Part shown: piece by piece, positions 1 to 12,941 of the stretch
Layout of the letters: each line of letters begins with the position of its first letter
Position numbering within the stretch: position 1 is the first letter of the stretch
Source: Apteryx mantelli
Lineage: Eukaryota > Chordata > Aves > Apterygiformes > Apterygidae
DNA: 64,000 bases
Reading direction: 5' to 3'
NCBI RefSeq assembly: GCF_036417845.1
Contig: NC_090011.1
Coordinates: 372,001-436,000, forward strand
Position numbers and translations under genes: made by a program
Notes under the pieces: model-generated
Told to the model about the DNA's origin: nothing
Database searches by the model: none
The model's input: only the letters and a program-made list of their open reading frames with translations

Positions 1-97
1 GAAGGGACGCAGCGGTGTGTGAGGCGGCGAAGGCAAGCAGCGCTTTGCTGGGCGGCGAAGGGCCGAAGCGATTGGGGAGGCGGTGAAGGGACACGGC

Positions 98-1222
98 GCT
101 TTGTTGGGCGGCGAGGGCGAAAGGCACGCAGCGCTTTCTGAGGCGGCGAGGCGGCGAAGGCACGCGCTGCTTTGCTAGGCGCCGAAGGAACACGGCGCTT
201 TGCTAGGCGGCGACGGCACGCGGAGCTTTGCTAGGCGGCGAGGCGGTGAAGGGACACGGCGCTTTGCTAGGCGGCGAGGGCGAGAAGGCACGCAGCGCTT
301 TCTCAGGCGGCGAGGCGGCGAAGGCACGCGCTGCTCTGCCAGGCGGCGAAGGCACGCCGCGCTGTGTGAGGCGGCGAAGGCACGCACGGCTTTGCCAGCC
401 GCCGAAGGCACGCAGCGCTTTGCTAGGCTGCGATGCGGCGAGGCGCCGAACGCAGGCAGTTCCTTGCTAGGCGCCCAAGGAACATGGCGCTTTGCTTGAC
501 GGCGACGGCACGCGCAGCTTTGCTAGGCGCCCAAGGGAGACGACGCTTTGCTAGGCAGCGAGGCGGCGAACGCACAAAGCGATTTGCTCTGCCCTCATTC
601 TCTGCCTCGCACAAGAGCTAACCACTGTACATGTTGGCTGTCTCACAAACAAGCAGACTGCTGCGTCTCTGCGCTGCCTCGCCAACTAGCAAAGTGCTGC
701 CTCGCTTCGCCTCCATGCCAAAAAGCCATCCGCGATGCCACTGCACCACCTGGTGCACAAGCAAGGTGCTGCATCTCTTCGCTGCCTCGCACAATGAGCA
801 ACCACTGTGCATGTTGGCTGCGTCACAAACAAGGAGACTGCTGAATCTCTTCGCTGCCTCGCCAACAAGCAAACCGCTGCATCTCTTCGCTGCCTCACCA
901 GCAAGCAAAGCACTCGATCTGCTCGCCGCCTCGCCAGCATGCAAAGCGCCGCGTCTCTTGGCCGCCTCGCAAACTAAACGCTGCATCTGTTCACTGCCTC
1001 GCCAAAAAGCAGAGCGCTGCGTGTATTCGCTGAGTGGCAGAAAGCAAAGCACGGCGCCTCTTCGCTGCCTGGCCAACAAGCAAAGCGCTCCATCTCTTCG
1101 CTGCCTCGCAAACGAAGGAAGCGCTGCGTGCCTTCGGCGCCTAGCAAAGCAGCGCGTGCCTTCGCTGCCTCGCCGCCTAAGAAAGCGCTGCGTGCCTTCT
1201 CGCCCTCGCCGCCTAGCAAAGC
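98..1222. repeat. Inverted-arm structure of one satellite monomer (example)
   Basis: The segment 98-190 read on the minus strand matches 1131-1222 on the plus strand with few mismatches, and the match continues outward (55-97 against about 1223-1265, including the marker 'cctccccaatcgcttcg'). The monomer is therefore a true inverted repeat with a long central loop, not only a mixture of orientations of a short unit. All other monomers show the same layout at the same offsets. Confidence 0.85.
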
Positions 1223-1595
1223 GCCGTGTGCCTTCGCCGCCTCCCCAATCGCTTCGTGCCTTCGCCGCCTAGCAAAGCGCCTAGCAAAGCGTCCTCAGCC
1301 TTCGCTGCCTAGCAAAGCTCCACGTCCGCTCGCCGCCTAGCAAAGCACTGTGTGCCCTCGCCGCCTCCTAGAGCGCTGCGTGCCTTGGGCGCCTCGCAAA
1401 GCGCTGCGTGCCTTGGGCGCCTGCCAAAGCACTGCGTCCTTGGGCGCCTGGCAAAGCGCTGCGTGCCTTCGCCGCCTCGCCGCCTAGCAAGGCGCCCTAG
1501 CCCGTCCACCACGATCAGATCGCTGCGTGCCTTCGCTGCCTCGGTGCTTAGCAAAGCGCCACGTGCCTTCGGCGCCTACAAAAGCGCCGTGTGCC

Positions 1596-1625
1596 TTCGG
1601 CGCTACTACGGCGTTTGCTAAGCGG
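1596..1625. repeat. 30-bp orientation-switch junction element
   Basis: This segment begins ttcggcgctactacggcg and ends ctaagcgg. It marks where reverse-oriented units give way to forward units. It recurs at the same place in every monomer, and diverged copies lie at 17643-17672 (same orientation) and 21789-21818 (reverse complement). Confidence 0.85.
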
Positions 1626-3267
1626 CGAGGCGGCGAAGGGACGCAGCGGTGTGTGAGACGGCGAAGGCAAGCAGCGCTTTGCTGGGCGGCGAAGGGCCGA
1701 AGCGATTGGGGAGGCGGTGAAGGGACACGGCGCTTTGTTGGGCGGCGAGGGCGAAAGGCACGCAGCGCTTTCTTAGGCGGCGAGGCGGCGAAGGCACGCG
1801 CTGCTTTGCTAGGCGCCGAAGGAACACGGCGCTTTGCTAGGCGGCGACGGCACGCGGAGCTTTGCTAGGCGGCGAGGCGGTGAAGGGACACGGCGCTTTG
1901 CTAGGCGGCGAGGGCAAGAAGGCACGCAGCGCTTTCTCAGGCGGCAAGGCGGCGAAGGCACGCGCTGCTCTGCCAGGCGGCGAAGGCACGCCGCGCTGTG
2001 TGAGGCGGCGAAGGCACGCACGGCTTTGCCAGCCGCCGAAGGCACGCAGCGCTTTGCTAGGCTGCGATGCGGCGAGGCGCCGAACGCAGGCAGTTCCTTG
2101 CTAGGCGCCCAAGGAACATGGCGCTTTGCTTGACGGCGACAGCACGCGCAGCTTTGCTAGGCGCCCAAGGGAGACGACGCTTTGCTAGGCAGCGAGGCGG
2201 CGAACGCACAAAGCGATTTGCTTGGCGGTCATTCTCTGCCTCGCACAAGAGCTAACCACTGTGCATGTTGGCTGTCTCACAAACAAGCAGACTGCTGCGT
2301 CTCTGCGCTGCCTCGCCAACTAGCAAAGTGCTGCCTCGCTTCGCCTCCACGCCAAAAAGCCATCGCGATGCCACTGCACCACCTGGTGCACAAGCAAGGT
2401 GCTGCATCTCTTCGCTGCCTCGCACAATGAGCAACCACTGTGCATGTTGGCTGCGTCACAAACAAGGAGACTGCTGAATCTCTTCGCTGCCTCGCCAACA
2501 AGCAAACCGCTGCATCTCTTCGCTGCCTCACCAACAAGCAAAGCACTCGATCTGCTCGCCGCCTCGCCAGCATGCAAAGCGCCGCGTCTCTTGGCCGCCT
2601 CGCAAACTAAACGCTGCATCTGTTCACTGCCTCGCCAAAAAGCAGAGCGCTGCGTGTATTCGCTGAGTGGCAGAAAGCAAAGCACGGCGCCTCTTCGCTG
2701 CCTGGCCAACAAGCAAAGCGCTCCATCTCTTCGCTGCCTCGCAAACGAAGGAAGCGCTGCGTGCCTTCGGCGCCTAGCAAAGCAGCGCGTGCCTTCGCTG
2801 CCTCGCCGCCTAAGAAAGCGCTGCGTGCCTTCTCGCCCTCGCCGCCTAGCAAAGCGCCGTGTGCCTTCGCCGCCTCCCCAATCGCTTCGTGCCTTCGCCG
2901 CCTAGCAAAGCGCCTAGCAAAGCGTCCTCAGCCTTCGCTGCCTAGCAAAGCTCCACGTCCGCTCGCCGCCTAGCAAAGCACTGTGTGCCCTCGCCGCCTC
3001 CTAGAGCGCTGCGTGCCTTGGGCGCCTCGCAAAGCACTGCGTGCCCTCGCCGCCTCGCACAGCGCTGCGTCCTTGGGCGCCTGGCAAAGCGCTGCGTGCC
3101 TTCGCCGCCTCGCCGCCTAGCAAGGCGCCCTAGCCTGTCCACCACGATCAGATCGCTGCGTGCCTTCGCTGCCTCGGTGCTTAGCAAAGCGCCACGTGCC
3201 TTCGGCGCCTACAAAAGCGCCGTGTGCCTTCGGCGCTACTACGGCGTTTGCTAAGCGGCGAGGCGGC

Positions 3268-6200
3268 GAAGGGACGCAGCGGTGTGTGAGGCGGCGAAGG
3301 CAAGCAGCGCTTTGCTGGGCGGCGAAGGGCTGAAGCGATTGGGGAGGCGGTGAAGGGACACGGCGCTTTGTTGGGCGGCGAGGGCGAAAGGCACGCAGCG
3401 CTTTCTGAGGCGGCGAGGCGGCGAAGGCACGCGCTGCTTTGCTAGGCGCCGAAGGAACACGGCGCTTTGCTAGGCGGCGACGGCACGCGGAGCTTTGCTA
3501 GGCGGCGAGGCGGTGAAGGGACACGGCGCTTTGCTAGGCGGCGAGGGCGAGAAGGCACGCAGCGCTTTCTCAGGCGGCGAGGCGGCGAAGGCACGCGCTG
3601 CTCTGCCAGGCGGCGAAGGCACGCCGCGCTGTGTGAGGCGGCGAAGGCACGCACGGCTTTGCCAGCCGCCGAAGGCACGCAGCGCTTTGCTAGGCTGCGA
3701 TGCGGCGAGGCGCCGAACGCAGGCAGTTCCTTGCTAGGCGCCCAAGGAACATGGCGCTTTGCTTGACGGCGACGGCACGCGCAGCTTTGCTAGGCGCCCA
3801 AGGGAGACGACGCTTTGCTAGGCAGCGAGGCGGCGAACGCACAAAGCGATTTGCTCTGCCCTCATTCTCTGCCTCGCACAAGAGCTAACCACTGTACATG
3901 TTGGCTGTCTCACAAACAAGCAGACTGCTGCGTCTCTGCGCTGCCTCGCCAACTAGCAAAGTGCTGCCTCGCTTCGCCTCCATGCCAAAAAGCCATCCGC
4001 GATGCCACTGCACCACCTGGTGCACAAGCAAGGTGCTGCATCTCTTCGCTGCCTCGCACAATGAGCAACCACTGTGCATGTTGGCTGCGTCACAAACAAG
4101 GAGACTGCTGAATCTCTTCGCTGCCTCGCCAACAAGCAAACCGCTGCATCTCTTCGCTGCCTCACCAACAAGCAAAGCACTCGATCTGCTCGCCGCCTCG
4201 CCAGCATGCAAAGCGCCGCGTCTCTTGGCCGCCTCGCAAACTAAACGCTGCATCTGTTCACTGCCTCGCCAAAAAGCAGAGCGCTGCGTGTATTCGCTGA
4301 GTGGCAGAAAGCAAAGCACGGCGCCTCTTCGCTGCCTGGCCAACAAGCAAAGCGCTCCATCTCTTCGCTGCCTCGCAAACGAAGGAAGCGCTGCGTGCCT
4401 TCGGCGCCTAGCAAAGCAGCGCGTGCCTTCGCTGCCTCGCCGCCTAAGAAAGCGCTGCGTGCCTTCTCGCCCTCGCCGCCTAGCAAAGCGCCGTGTGCCT
4501 TCGCCGCCTCCCCAATCGCTTCGTGCCTTCGCCGCCTAGCAAAGCGCCTAGCAAAGCGTCCTCAGCCTTCGCTGCCTAGCAAAGCTCCACGTCCGCTCGC
4601 CGCCTAGCAAAGCACTGTGTGCCCTCGCCGCCTCCTAGAGCGCTGCGTGCCTTGGGCGCCTCGCAAAGCGCTGCGTGCCTTGGGCGCCTGCCAAAGCACT
4701 GCGTCCTTGGGCGCCTGGCAAAGCGCTGCGTGCCTTCGCCGCCTCGCCGCCTAGCAAGGCGCCCTAGCCCGTCCACCACGATCAGATCGCTGCGTGCCTT
4801 CGCTGCCTCGGTGCTTAGCAAAGCGCCACGTGCCTTCGGCGCCTACAAAAGCGCCGTGTGCCTTCGGCGCTACTACGGCGTTTGCTAAGCGGCGAGGCGG
4901 CGAAGGGACGCAGCGGTGTGTGAGACGGCGAAGGCAAGCAGCGCTTTGCTGGGCGGCGAAGGGCCGAAGCGATTGGGGAGGCGGTGAAGGGACACGGCGC
5001 TTTGTTGGGCGGCGAGGGCGAAAGGCACGCAGCGCTTTCTTAGGCGGCGAGGCGGCGAAGGCACGCGCTGCTTTGCTAGGCGCCGAAGGAACACGGCGCT
5101 TTGCTAGGCGGCGACGGCACGCGGAGCTTTGCTAGGCGGCGAGGCGGTGAAGGGACACGGCGCTTTGCTAGGCGGCGAGGGCAAGAAGGCACGCAGCGCT
5201 TTCTCAGGCGGCAAGGCGGCGAAGGCACGCGCTGCTCTGCCAGGCGGCGAAGGCACGCCGCGCTGTGTGAGGCGGCGAAGGCACGCACGGCTTTGCCAGC
5301 CGCCGAAGGCACGCAGCGCTTTGCTAGGCTGCGATGCGGCGAGGCGCCGAACGCAGGCAGTTCCTTGCTAGGCGCCCAAGGAACATGGCGCTTTGCTTGA
5401 CGGCGACAGCACGCGCAGCTTTGCTAGGCGCCCAAGGGAGACGACGCTTTGCTAGGCAGCGAGGCGGCGAACGCACAAAGCGATTTGCTTGGCGGTCATT
5501 CTCTGCCTCGCACAAGAGCTAACCACTGTGCATGTTGGCTGTCTCACAAACAAGCAGACTGCTGCGTCTCTGCGCTGCCTCGCCAACTAGCAAAGTGCTG
5601 CCTCGCTTCGCCTCCACGCCAAAAAGCCATCGCGATGCCACTGCACCACCTGGTGCACAAGCAAGGTGCTGCATCTCTTCGCTGCCTCGCACAATGAGCA
5701 ACCACTGTGCATGTTGGCTGCGTCACAAACAAGGAGACTGCTGAATCTCTTCGCTGCCTCGCCAACAAGCAAACCGCTGCATCTCTTCGCTGCCTCACCA
5801 ACAAGCAAAGCACTCGATCTGCTCGCCGCCTCGCCAGCATGCAAAGCGCCGCGTCTCTTGGCCGCCTCGCAAACTAAACGCTGCATCTGTTCACTGCCTC
5901 GCCAAAAAGCAGAGCGCTGCGTGTATTCGCTGAGTGGCAGAAAGCAAAGCACGGCGCCTCTTCGCTGCCTGGCCAACAAGCAAAGCGCTCCATCTCTTCG
6001 CTGCCTCGCAAACGAAGGAAGCGCTGCGTGCCTTCGGCGCCTAGCAAAGCAGCGCGTGCCTTCGCTGCCTCGCCGCCTAAGAAAGCGCTGCATGCCTTCT
6101 CGCCCTCGCCGCCTAGCAAAGCGCCGTGTGCCTTCGCCGCCTCCCCAATCGCTTCGTGCCTTCGCCGCCTAGCAAAGCGCCTAGCAAAGCGTCCTCAGCC

Positions 6201-8104
6201 TTCGCTGCCTAGCAAAGCTCCACGTCCGCTCGCCGCCTAGCAAAGCACTGTGTGCCCTCGCCGCCTCCTAGAGCGCTGCGTGCCTTGGGCGCCTGGCAAA
6301 GCACTGCGTGCCCTCGCCGCCTCGCACAGCGCTGCGTCCTTGGGCGCCTGGCAAAGCGCTGCGTGCCTTCGCCGCCTCGCCGCCTAGCAAGGCGCCCTAG
6401 CCCGTCCACCACGATCAGATCGCTGCGTGCCTTCGCTGCCTCGGTGCTTAGCAAAGCGCCACGTGCCTTCGGCGCCTACAAAAGCGCCGTGTGCCTTCGG
6501 CGCTACTACGGCGTTTGCTAAGCGGCGAGGCGGCGAAGGGACGCAGCGGTGTGTGAGGCGGCGAAGGCAAGCAGCGCTTTGCTGGGCGGCGAAGGGCCGA
6601 AGCGATTGGGGAGGCGGTGAAGGGACACGGCGCTTTGTTGGGCGGCGAGGGCGAAAGGCACGCAGCGCTTTCTGAGGCGGCGAGGCGGCGAAGGCACGCG
6701 CTGCTTTGCTAGGCGCCGAAGGAACACGGCGCTTTGCTAGGCGGCGACGGCACGCGGAGCTTTGCTAGGCGGCGAGGCGGTGAAGGGACACGGCGCTTTG
6801 CTAGGCGGCGAGGGCGAGAAGGCACACAGCGCTTTCTCAGGCGGCGAGGCGGCGAAGGCACGCGCTGCTCTGCCAGGCGGCGAAGGCACGCCGCGCTGTG
6901 TGAGGCGGCGAAGGCACGCAGCGCTTTGCTAGGCTGCGATGCGGCGAGGCGCCGAACGCAGGCAGTTCCTTGCTAGGCGCCCAAGGAACACGGCGCTTTG
7001 CTTGACGGCGACGGCACGCGCAGCTTTGCTAGGCGCCCAAGGCAGACGACGCTTTGCTAGGCAGCGAGGCGGCGAACGCACAAAGCGATTTGCTCTGCCC
7101 TCATTCGCTGCCTCGCACAAGAGCTAACCACTGTGCATGTTGGCTGTCTCACAAACAAGCAGACTGCTGCGTCTCTGCGCTGCCTCGCCAACTAGCAAAG
7201 TGCTGCCTCGCTTTGCCTCCACGCCAAAAAGCCATCCGCGATGCCACTGCACCACCTGGTGCACAAGCAAGGTGCTGCATCTCTTCGCTGCCTCGCACAA
7301 TGAGCAACCACTGTGCATGTTGGCTGTGTCACAAACAAGGAGACTGCTGAATCTCTTCGCTGCCTCGCCAACAAGCAAACCGCTGCATCTCTTCGCTGCC
7401 TCACCAGCAAGCAAAGCACTCGATCTGCTCGCCGCCTCGCCACCATGCAAAGCGCCGCGTCTCTTGGCCGCCTCGCAAACTAAACGCTGCATCTGTTCAC
7501 TGCCTCGCCAAAAAGCAGAGCGCTGCGTGTATTCGCTGAGTGGCAGAAAGCAAAGCACGGCGCCTGTTCGCTGCCTGGCCAACAAGCAAAGCGCTCCATC
7601 TCTTCGCTGCCTCGCAAACGAAGGAAGCGCTGCGTGCCTTCGGCGCCTAGCAAAGCAGCGCGTGCCTTCTCGCCCTCGCCGCCTAGCAAAGCGCCGTGTG
7701 CCTTCGCCGCCTCCCCAATCGCTTCGTGCCTTCGCCGCCTAGCAAAGCGCCTAGCAAAGCGTCCTCAGCCTTCGCTGCCTAGCAAAGCTCCACGTCCGCT
7801 CGCCGCCTAGCAAAGCACTGTGTGCCCTCGCCGCCTCCTAGAGCGCTGCGTGCCTTGGGCGCCTGGCAAAGCACTGCGTGCCCTCGCCGCCTCGCACAGC
7901 GCTGCGTCCTTGGGCGCCTGGCAAAGCGCTGCGTGCCTTCGCCGCCTCGCCGCCTAGCAAGGCGCCCTAGCCTGTCCACCACGATCAGATCGCTGCGTGC
8001 CTTCGCTGCCTCGGTGCTTAGCAAAGCGCCACGTGCCTTCGGCGCCTACAAAAGCGCCGTGTGCCTTCGGCGCTACTACGGCGTTTGCTAAGCGGCGAGG
8101 CGGC
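3268..8104. repeat. First complete 4,837-bp A-B-C higher-order repeat
   Basis: The block consists of monomers 3268-4901 (A), 4902-6534 (B) and 6535-8104 (C). It is followed directly by a second block of exactly the same length. Differences I can see between the two are few: 6092 (catgcc, against cgtgcc in the second), 5347 (gccgaac, against gcccaac), 6676 (tctgagg, against tcttagg), 6698 (cacgcg, against cacgtg) and 7747 (agcgcc, against agtgcc). Confidence 0.95.
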
Positions 8105-11100
8105 GAAGGGACGCAGCGGTGTGTGAGGCGGCGAAGGCAAGCAGCGCTTTGCTGGGCGGCGAAGGGCCGAAGCGATTGGGGAGGCGGTGAAGGGACACGG
8201 CGCTTTGTTGGGCGGCGAGGGCGAAAGGCACGCAGCGCTTTCTGAGGCGGCGAGGCGGCGAAGGCACGCGCTGCTTTGCTAGGCGCCGAAGGAACACGGC
8301 GCTTTGCTAGGCGGCGACGGCACGCGGAGCTTTGCTAGGCGGCGAGGCGGTGAAGGGACACGGCGCTTTGCTAGGCGGCGAGGGCGAGAAGGCACGCAGC
8401 GCTTTCTCAGGCGGCGAGGCGGCGAAGGCACGCGCTGCTCTGCCAGGCGGCGAAGGCACGCCGCGCTGTGTGAGGCGGCGAAGGCACGCACGGCTTTGCC
8501 AGCCGCCGAAGGCACGCAGCGCTTTGCTAGGCTGCGATGCGGCGAGGCGCCGAACGCAGGCAGTTCCTTGCTAGGCGCCCAAGGAACATGGCGCTTTGCT
8601 TGACGGCGACGGCACGCGCAGCTTTGCTAGGCGCCCAAGGGAGACGACGCTTTGCTAGGCAGCGAGGCGGCGAACGCACAAAGCGATTTGCTCTGCCCTC
8701 ATTCTCTGCCTCGCACAAGAGCTAACCACTGTACATGTTGGCTGTCTCACAAACAAGCAGACTGCTGCGTCTCTGCGCTGCCTCGCCAACTAGCAAAGTG
8801 CTGCCTCGCTTCGCCTCCATGCCAAAAAGCCATCCGCGATGCCACTGCACCACCTGGTGCACAAGCAAGGTGCTGCATCTCTTCGCTGCCTCGCACAATG
8901 AGCAACCACTGTGCATGTTGGCTGCGTCACAAACAAGGAGACTGCTGAATCTCTTCGCTGCCTCGCCAACAAGCAAACCGCTGCATCTCTTCGCTGCCTC
9001 ACCAACAAGCAAAGCACTCGATCTGCTCGCCGCCTCGCCAGCATGCAAAGCGCCGCGTCTCTTGGCCGCCTCGCAAACTAAACGCTGCATCTGTTCACTG
9101 CCTCGCCAAAAAGCAGAGCGCTGCGTGTATTCGCTGAGTGGCAGAAAGCAAAGCACGGCGCCTCTTCGCTGCCTGGCCAACAAGCAAAGCGCTCCATCTC
9201 TTCGCTGCCTCGCAAACGAAGGAAGCGCTGCGTGCCTTCGGCGCCTAGCAAAGCAGCGCGTGCCTTCGCTGCCTCGCCGCCTAAGAAAGCGCTGCGTGCC
9301 TTCTCGCCCTCGCCGCCTAGCAAAGCGCCGTGTGCCTTCGCCGCCTCCCCAATCGCTTCGTGCCTTCGCCGCCTAGCAAAGCGCCTAGCAAAGCGTCCTC
9401 AGCCTTCGCTGCCTAGCAAAGCTCCACGTCCGCTCGCCGCCTAGCAAAGCACTGTGTGCCCTCGCCGCCTCCTAGAGCGCTGCGTGCCTTGGGCGCCTCG
9501 CAAAGCGCTGCGTGCCTTGGGCGCCTGCCAAAGCACTGCGTCCTTGGGCGCCTGGCAAAGCGCTGCGTGCCTTCGCCGCCTCGCCGCCTAGCAAGGCGCC
9601 CTAGCCCGTCCACCACGATCAGATCGCTGCGTGCCTTCGCTGCCTCGGTGCTTAGCAAAGCGCCACGTGCCTTCGGCGCCTACAAAAGCGCCGTGTGCCT
9701 TCGGCGCTACTACGGCGTTTGCTAAGCGGCGAGGCGGCGAAGGGACGCAGCGGTGTGTGAGACGGCGAAGGCAAGCAGCGCTTTGCTGGGCGGCGAAGGG
9801 CCGAAGCGATTGGGGAGGCGGTGAAGGGACACGGCGCTTTGTTGGGCGGCGAGGGCGAAAGGCACGCAGCGCTTTCTTAGGCGGCGAGGCGGCGAAGGCA
9901 CGCGCTGCTTTGCTAGGCGCCGAAGGAACACGGCGCTTTGCTAGGCGGCGACGGCACGCGGAGCTTTGCTAGGCGGCGAGGCGGTGAAGGGACACGGCGC
10001 TTTGCTAGGCGGCGAGGGCAAGAAGGCACGCAGCGCTTTCTCAGGCGGCAAGGCGGCGAAGGCACGCGCTGCTCTGCCAGGCGGCGAAGGCACGCCGCGC
10101 TGTGTGAGGCGGCGAAGGCACGCACGGCTTTGCCAGCCGCCGAAGGCACGCAGCGCTTTGCTAGGCTGCGATGCGGCGAGGCGCCCAACGCAGGCAGTTC
10201 CTTGCTAGGCGCCCAAGGAACATGGCGCTTTGCTTGACGGCGACAGCACGCGCAGCTTTGCTAGGCGCCCAAGGGAGACGACGCTTTGCTAGGCAGCGAG
10301 GCGGCGAACGCACAAAGCGATTTGCTTGGCGGTCATTCTCTGCCTCGCACAAGAGCTAACCACTGTGCATGTTGGCTGTCTCACAAACAAGCAGACTGCT
10401 GCGTCTCTGCGCTGCCTCGCCAACTAGCAAAGTGCTGCCTCGCTTCGCCTCCACGCCAAAAAGCCATCGCGATGCCACTGCACCACCTGGTGCACAAGCA
10501 AGGTGCTGCATCTCTTCGCTGCCTCGCACAATGAGCAACCACTGTGCATGTTGGCTGCGTCACAAACAAGGAGACTGCTGAATCTCTTCGCTGCCTCGCC
10601 AACAAGCAAACCGCTGCATCTCTTCGCTGCCTCACCAACAAGCAAAGCACTCGATCTGCTCGCCGCCTCGCCAGCATGCAAAGCGCCGCGTCTCTTGGCC
10701 GCCTCGCAAACTAAACGCTGCATCTGTTCACTGCCTCGCCAAAAAGCAGAGCGCTGCGTGTATTCGCTGAGTGGCAGAAAGCAAAGCACGGCGCCTCTTC
10801 GCTGCCTGGCCAACAAGCAAAGCGCTCCATCTCTTCGCTGCCTCGCAAACGAAGGAAGCGCTGCGTGCCTTCGGCGCCTAGCAAAGCAGCGCGTGCCTTC
10901 GCTGCCTCGCCGCCTAAGAAAGCGCTGCGTGCCTTCTCGCCCTCGCCGCCTAGCAAAGCGCCGTGTGCCTTCGCCGCCTCCCCAATCGCTTCGTGCCTTC
11001 GCCGCCTAGCAAAGCGCCTAGCAAAGCGTCCTCAGCCTTCGCTGCCTAGCAAAGCTCCACGTCCGCTCGCCGCCTAGCAAAGCACTGTGTGCCCTCGCCG

Positions 11101-12941
11101 CCTCCTAGAGCGCTGCGTGCCTTGGGCGCCTGGCAAAGCACTGCGTGCCCTCGCCGCCTCGCACAGCGCTGCGTCCTTGGGCGCCTGGCAAAGCGCTGCG
11201 TGCCTTCGCCGCCTCGCCGCCTAGCAAGGCGCCCTAGCCCGTCCACCACGATCAGATCGCTGCGTGCCTTCGCTGCCTCGGTGCTTAGCAAAGCGCCACG
11301 TGCCTTCGGCGCCTACAAAAGCGCCGTGTGCCTTCGGCGCTACTACGGCGTTTGCTAAGCGGCGAGGCGGCGAAGGGACGCAGCGGTGTGTGAGGCGGCG
11401 AAGGCAAGCAGCGCTTTGCTGGGCGGCGAAGGGCCGAAGCGATTGGGGAGGCGGTGAAGGGACACGGCGCTTTGTTGGGCGGCGAGGGCGAAAGGCACGC
11501 AGCGCTTTCTTAGGCGGCGAGGCGGCGAAGGCACGTGCTGCTTTGCTAGGCGCCGAAGGAACACGGCGCTTTGCTAGGCGGCGACGGCACGCGGAGCTTT
11601 GCTAGGCGGCGAGGCGGTGAAGGGACACGGCGCTTTGCTAGGCGGCGAGGGCGAGAAGGCACACAGCGCTTTCTCAGGCGGCGAGGCGGCGAAGGCACGC
11701 GCTGCTCTGCCAGGCGGCGAAGGCACGCCGCGCTGTGTGAGGCGGCGAAGGCACGCAGCGCTTTGCTAGGCTGCGATGCGGCGAGGCGCCGAACGCAGGC
11801 AGTTCCTTGCTAGGCGCCCAAGGAACACGGCGCTTTGCTTGACGGCGACGGCACGCGCAGCTTTGCTAGGCGCCCAAGGCAGACGACGCTTTGCTAGGCA
11901 GCGAGGCGGCGAACGCACAAAGCGATTTGCTCTGCCCTCATTCGCTGCCTCGCACAAGAGCTAACCACTGTGCATGTTGGCTGTCTCACAAACAAGCAGA
12001 CTGCTGCGTCTCTGCGCTGCCTCGCCAACTAGCAAAGTGCTGCCTCGCTTTGCCTCCACGCCAAAAAGCCATCCGCGATGCCACTGCACCACCTGGTGCA
12101 CAAGCAAGGTGCTGCATCTCTTCGCTGCCTCGCACAATGAGCAACCACTGTGCATGTTGGCTGTGTCACAAACAAGGAGACTGCTGAATCTCTTCGCTGC
12201 CTCGCCAACAAGCAAACCGCTGCATCTCTTCGCTGCCTCACCAGCAAGCAAAGCACTCGATCTGCTCGCCGCCTCGCCACCATGCAAAGCGCCGCGTCTC
12301 TTGGCCGCCTCGCAAACTAAACGCTGCATCTGTTCACTGCCTCGCCAAAAAGCAGAGCGCTGCGTGTATTCGCTGAGTGGCAGAAAGCAAAGCACGGCGC
12401 CTGTTCGCTGCCTGGCCAACAAGCAAAGCGCTCCATCTCTTCGCTGCCTCGCAAACGAAGGAAGCGCTGCGTGCCTTCGGCGCCTAGCAAAGCAGCGCGT
12501 GCCTTCTCGCCCTCGCCGCCTAGCAAAGCGCCGTGTGCCTTCGCCGCCTCCCCAATCGCTTCGTGCCTTCGCCGCCTAGCAAAGTGCCTAGCAAAGCGTC
12601 CTCAGCCTTCGCTGCCTAGCAAAGCTCCACGTCCGCTCGCCGCCTAGCAAAGCACTGTGTGCCCTCGCCGCCTCCTAGAGCGCTGCGTGCCTTGGGCGCC
12701 TGGCAAAGCACTGCGTGCCCTCGCCGCCTCGCACAGCGCTGCGTCCTTGGGCGCCTGGCAAAGCGCTGCGTGCCTTCGCCGCCTCGCCGCCTAGCAAGGC
12801 GCCCTAGCCTGTCCACCACGATCAGATCGCTGCGTGCCTTCGCTGCCTCGGTGCTTAGCAAAGCGCCACGTGCCTTCGGCGCCTACAAAAGCGCCGTGTG
12901 CCTTCGGCGCTACTACGGCGTTTGCTAAGCGGCGAGGCGGC
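8105..12941. repeat. Second complete 4,837-bp A-B-C higher-order repeat
   Basis: Monomers 8105-9738 (A), 9739-11371 (B) and 11372-12941 (C) repeat the preceding trimer at an offset of exactly 4,837 bp. Near identity over almost 5 kb indicates very recent homogenisation by unequal crossing over, conversion or segmental amplification. Confidence 0.95.

Larger units (their letters stand above)
1..3267. repeat. A-B dimer of the 1.63-kb satellite
   Basis: The first two monomers follow the A-B order of the later trimers but no C monomer follows: position 3268 starts directly with a new A copy. Monomer 1 differs from the A copy at 3268 at only a few sites, for example 70 against 3337 (c/t) and 899 against 4166 (g/a), so the missing C most likely reflects unequal exchange. 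Confidence 0.9.

Noticed and set aside
631-1272. Open frame of 213 codons in the satellite (and its copies in other monomers)
   Set aside because: The translation is a run of Leu-Phe-Ala-Ala-Ser-Pro-like units that follows the 36-bp period; the period is a multiple of three, so frames stay open in several phases and on both strands. No domain, no splice signals, no start context.
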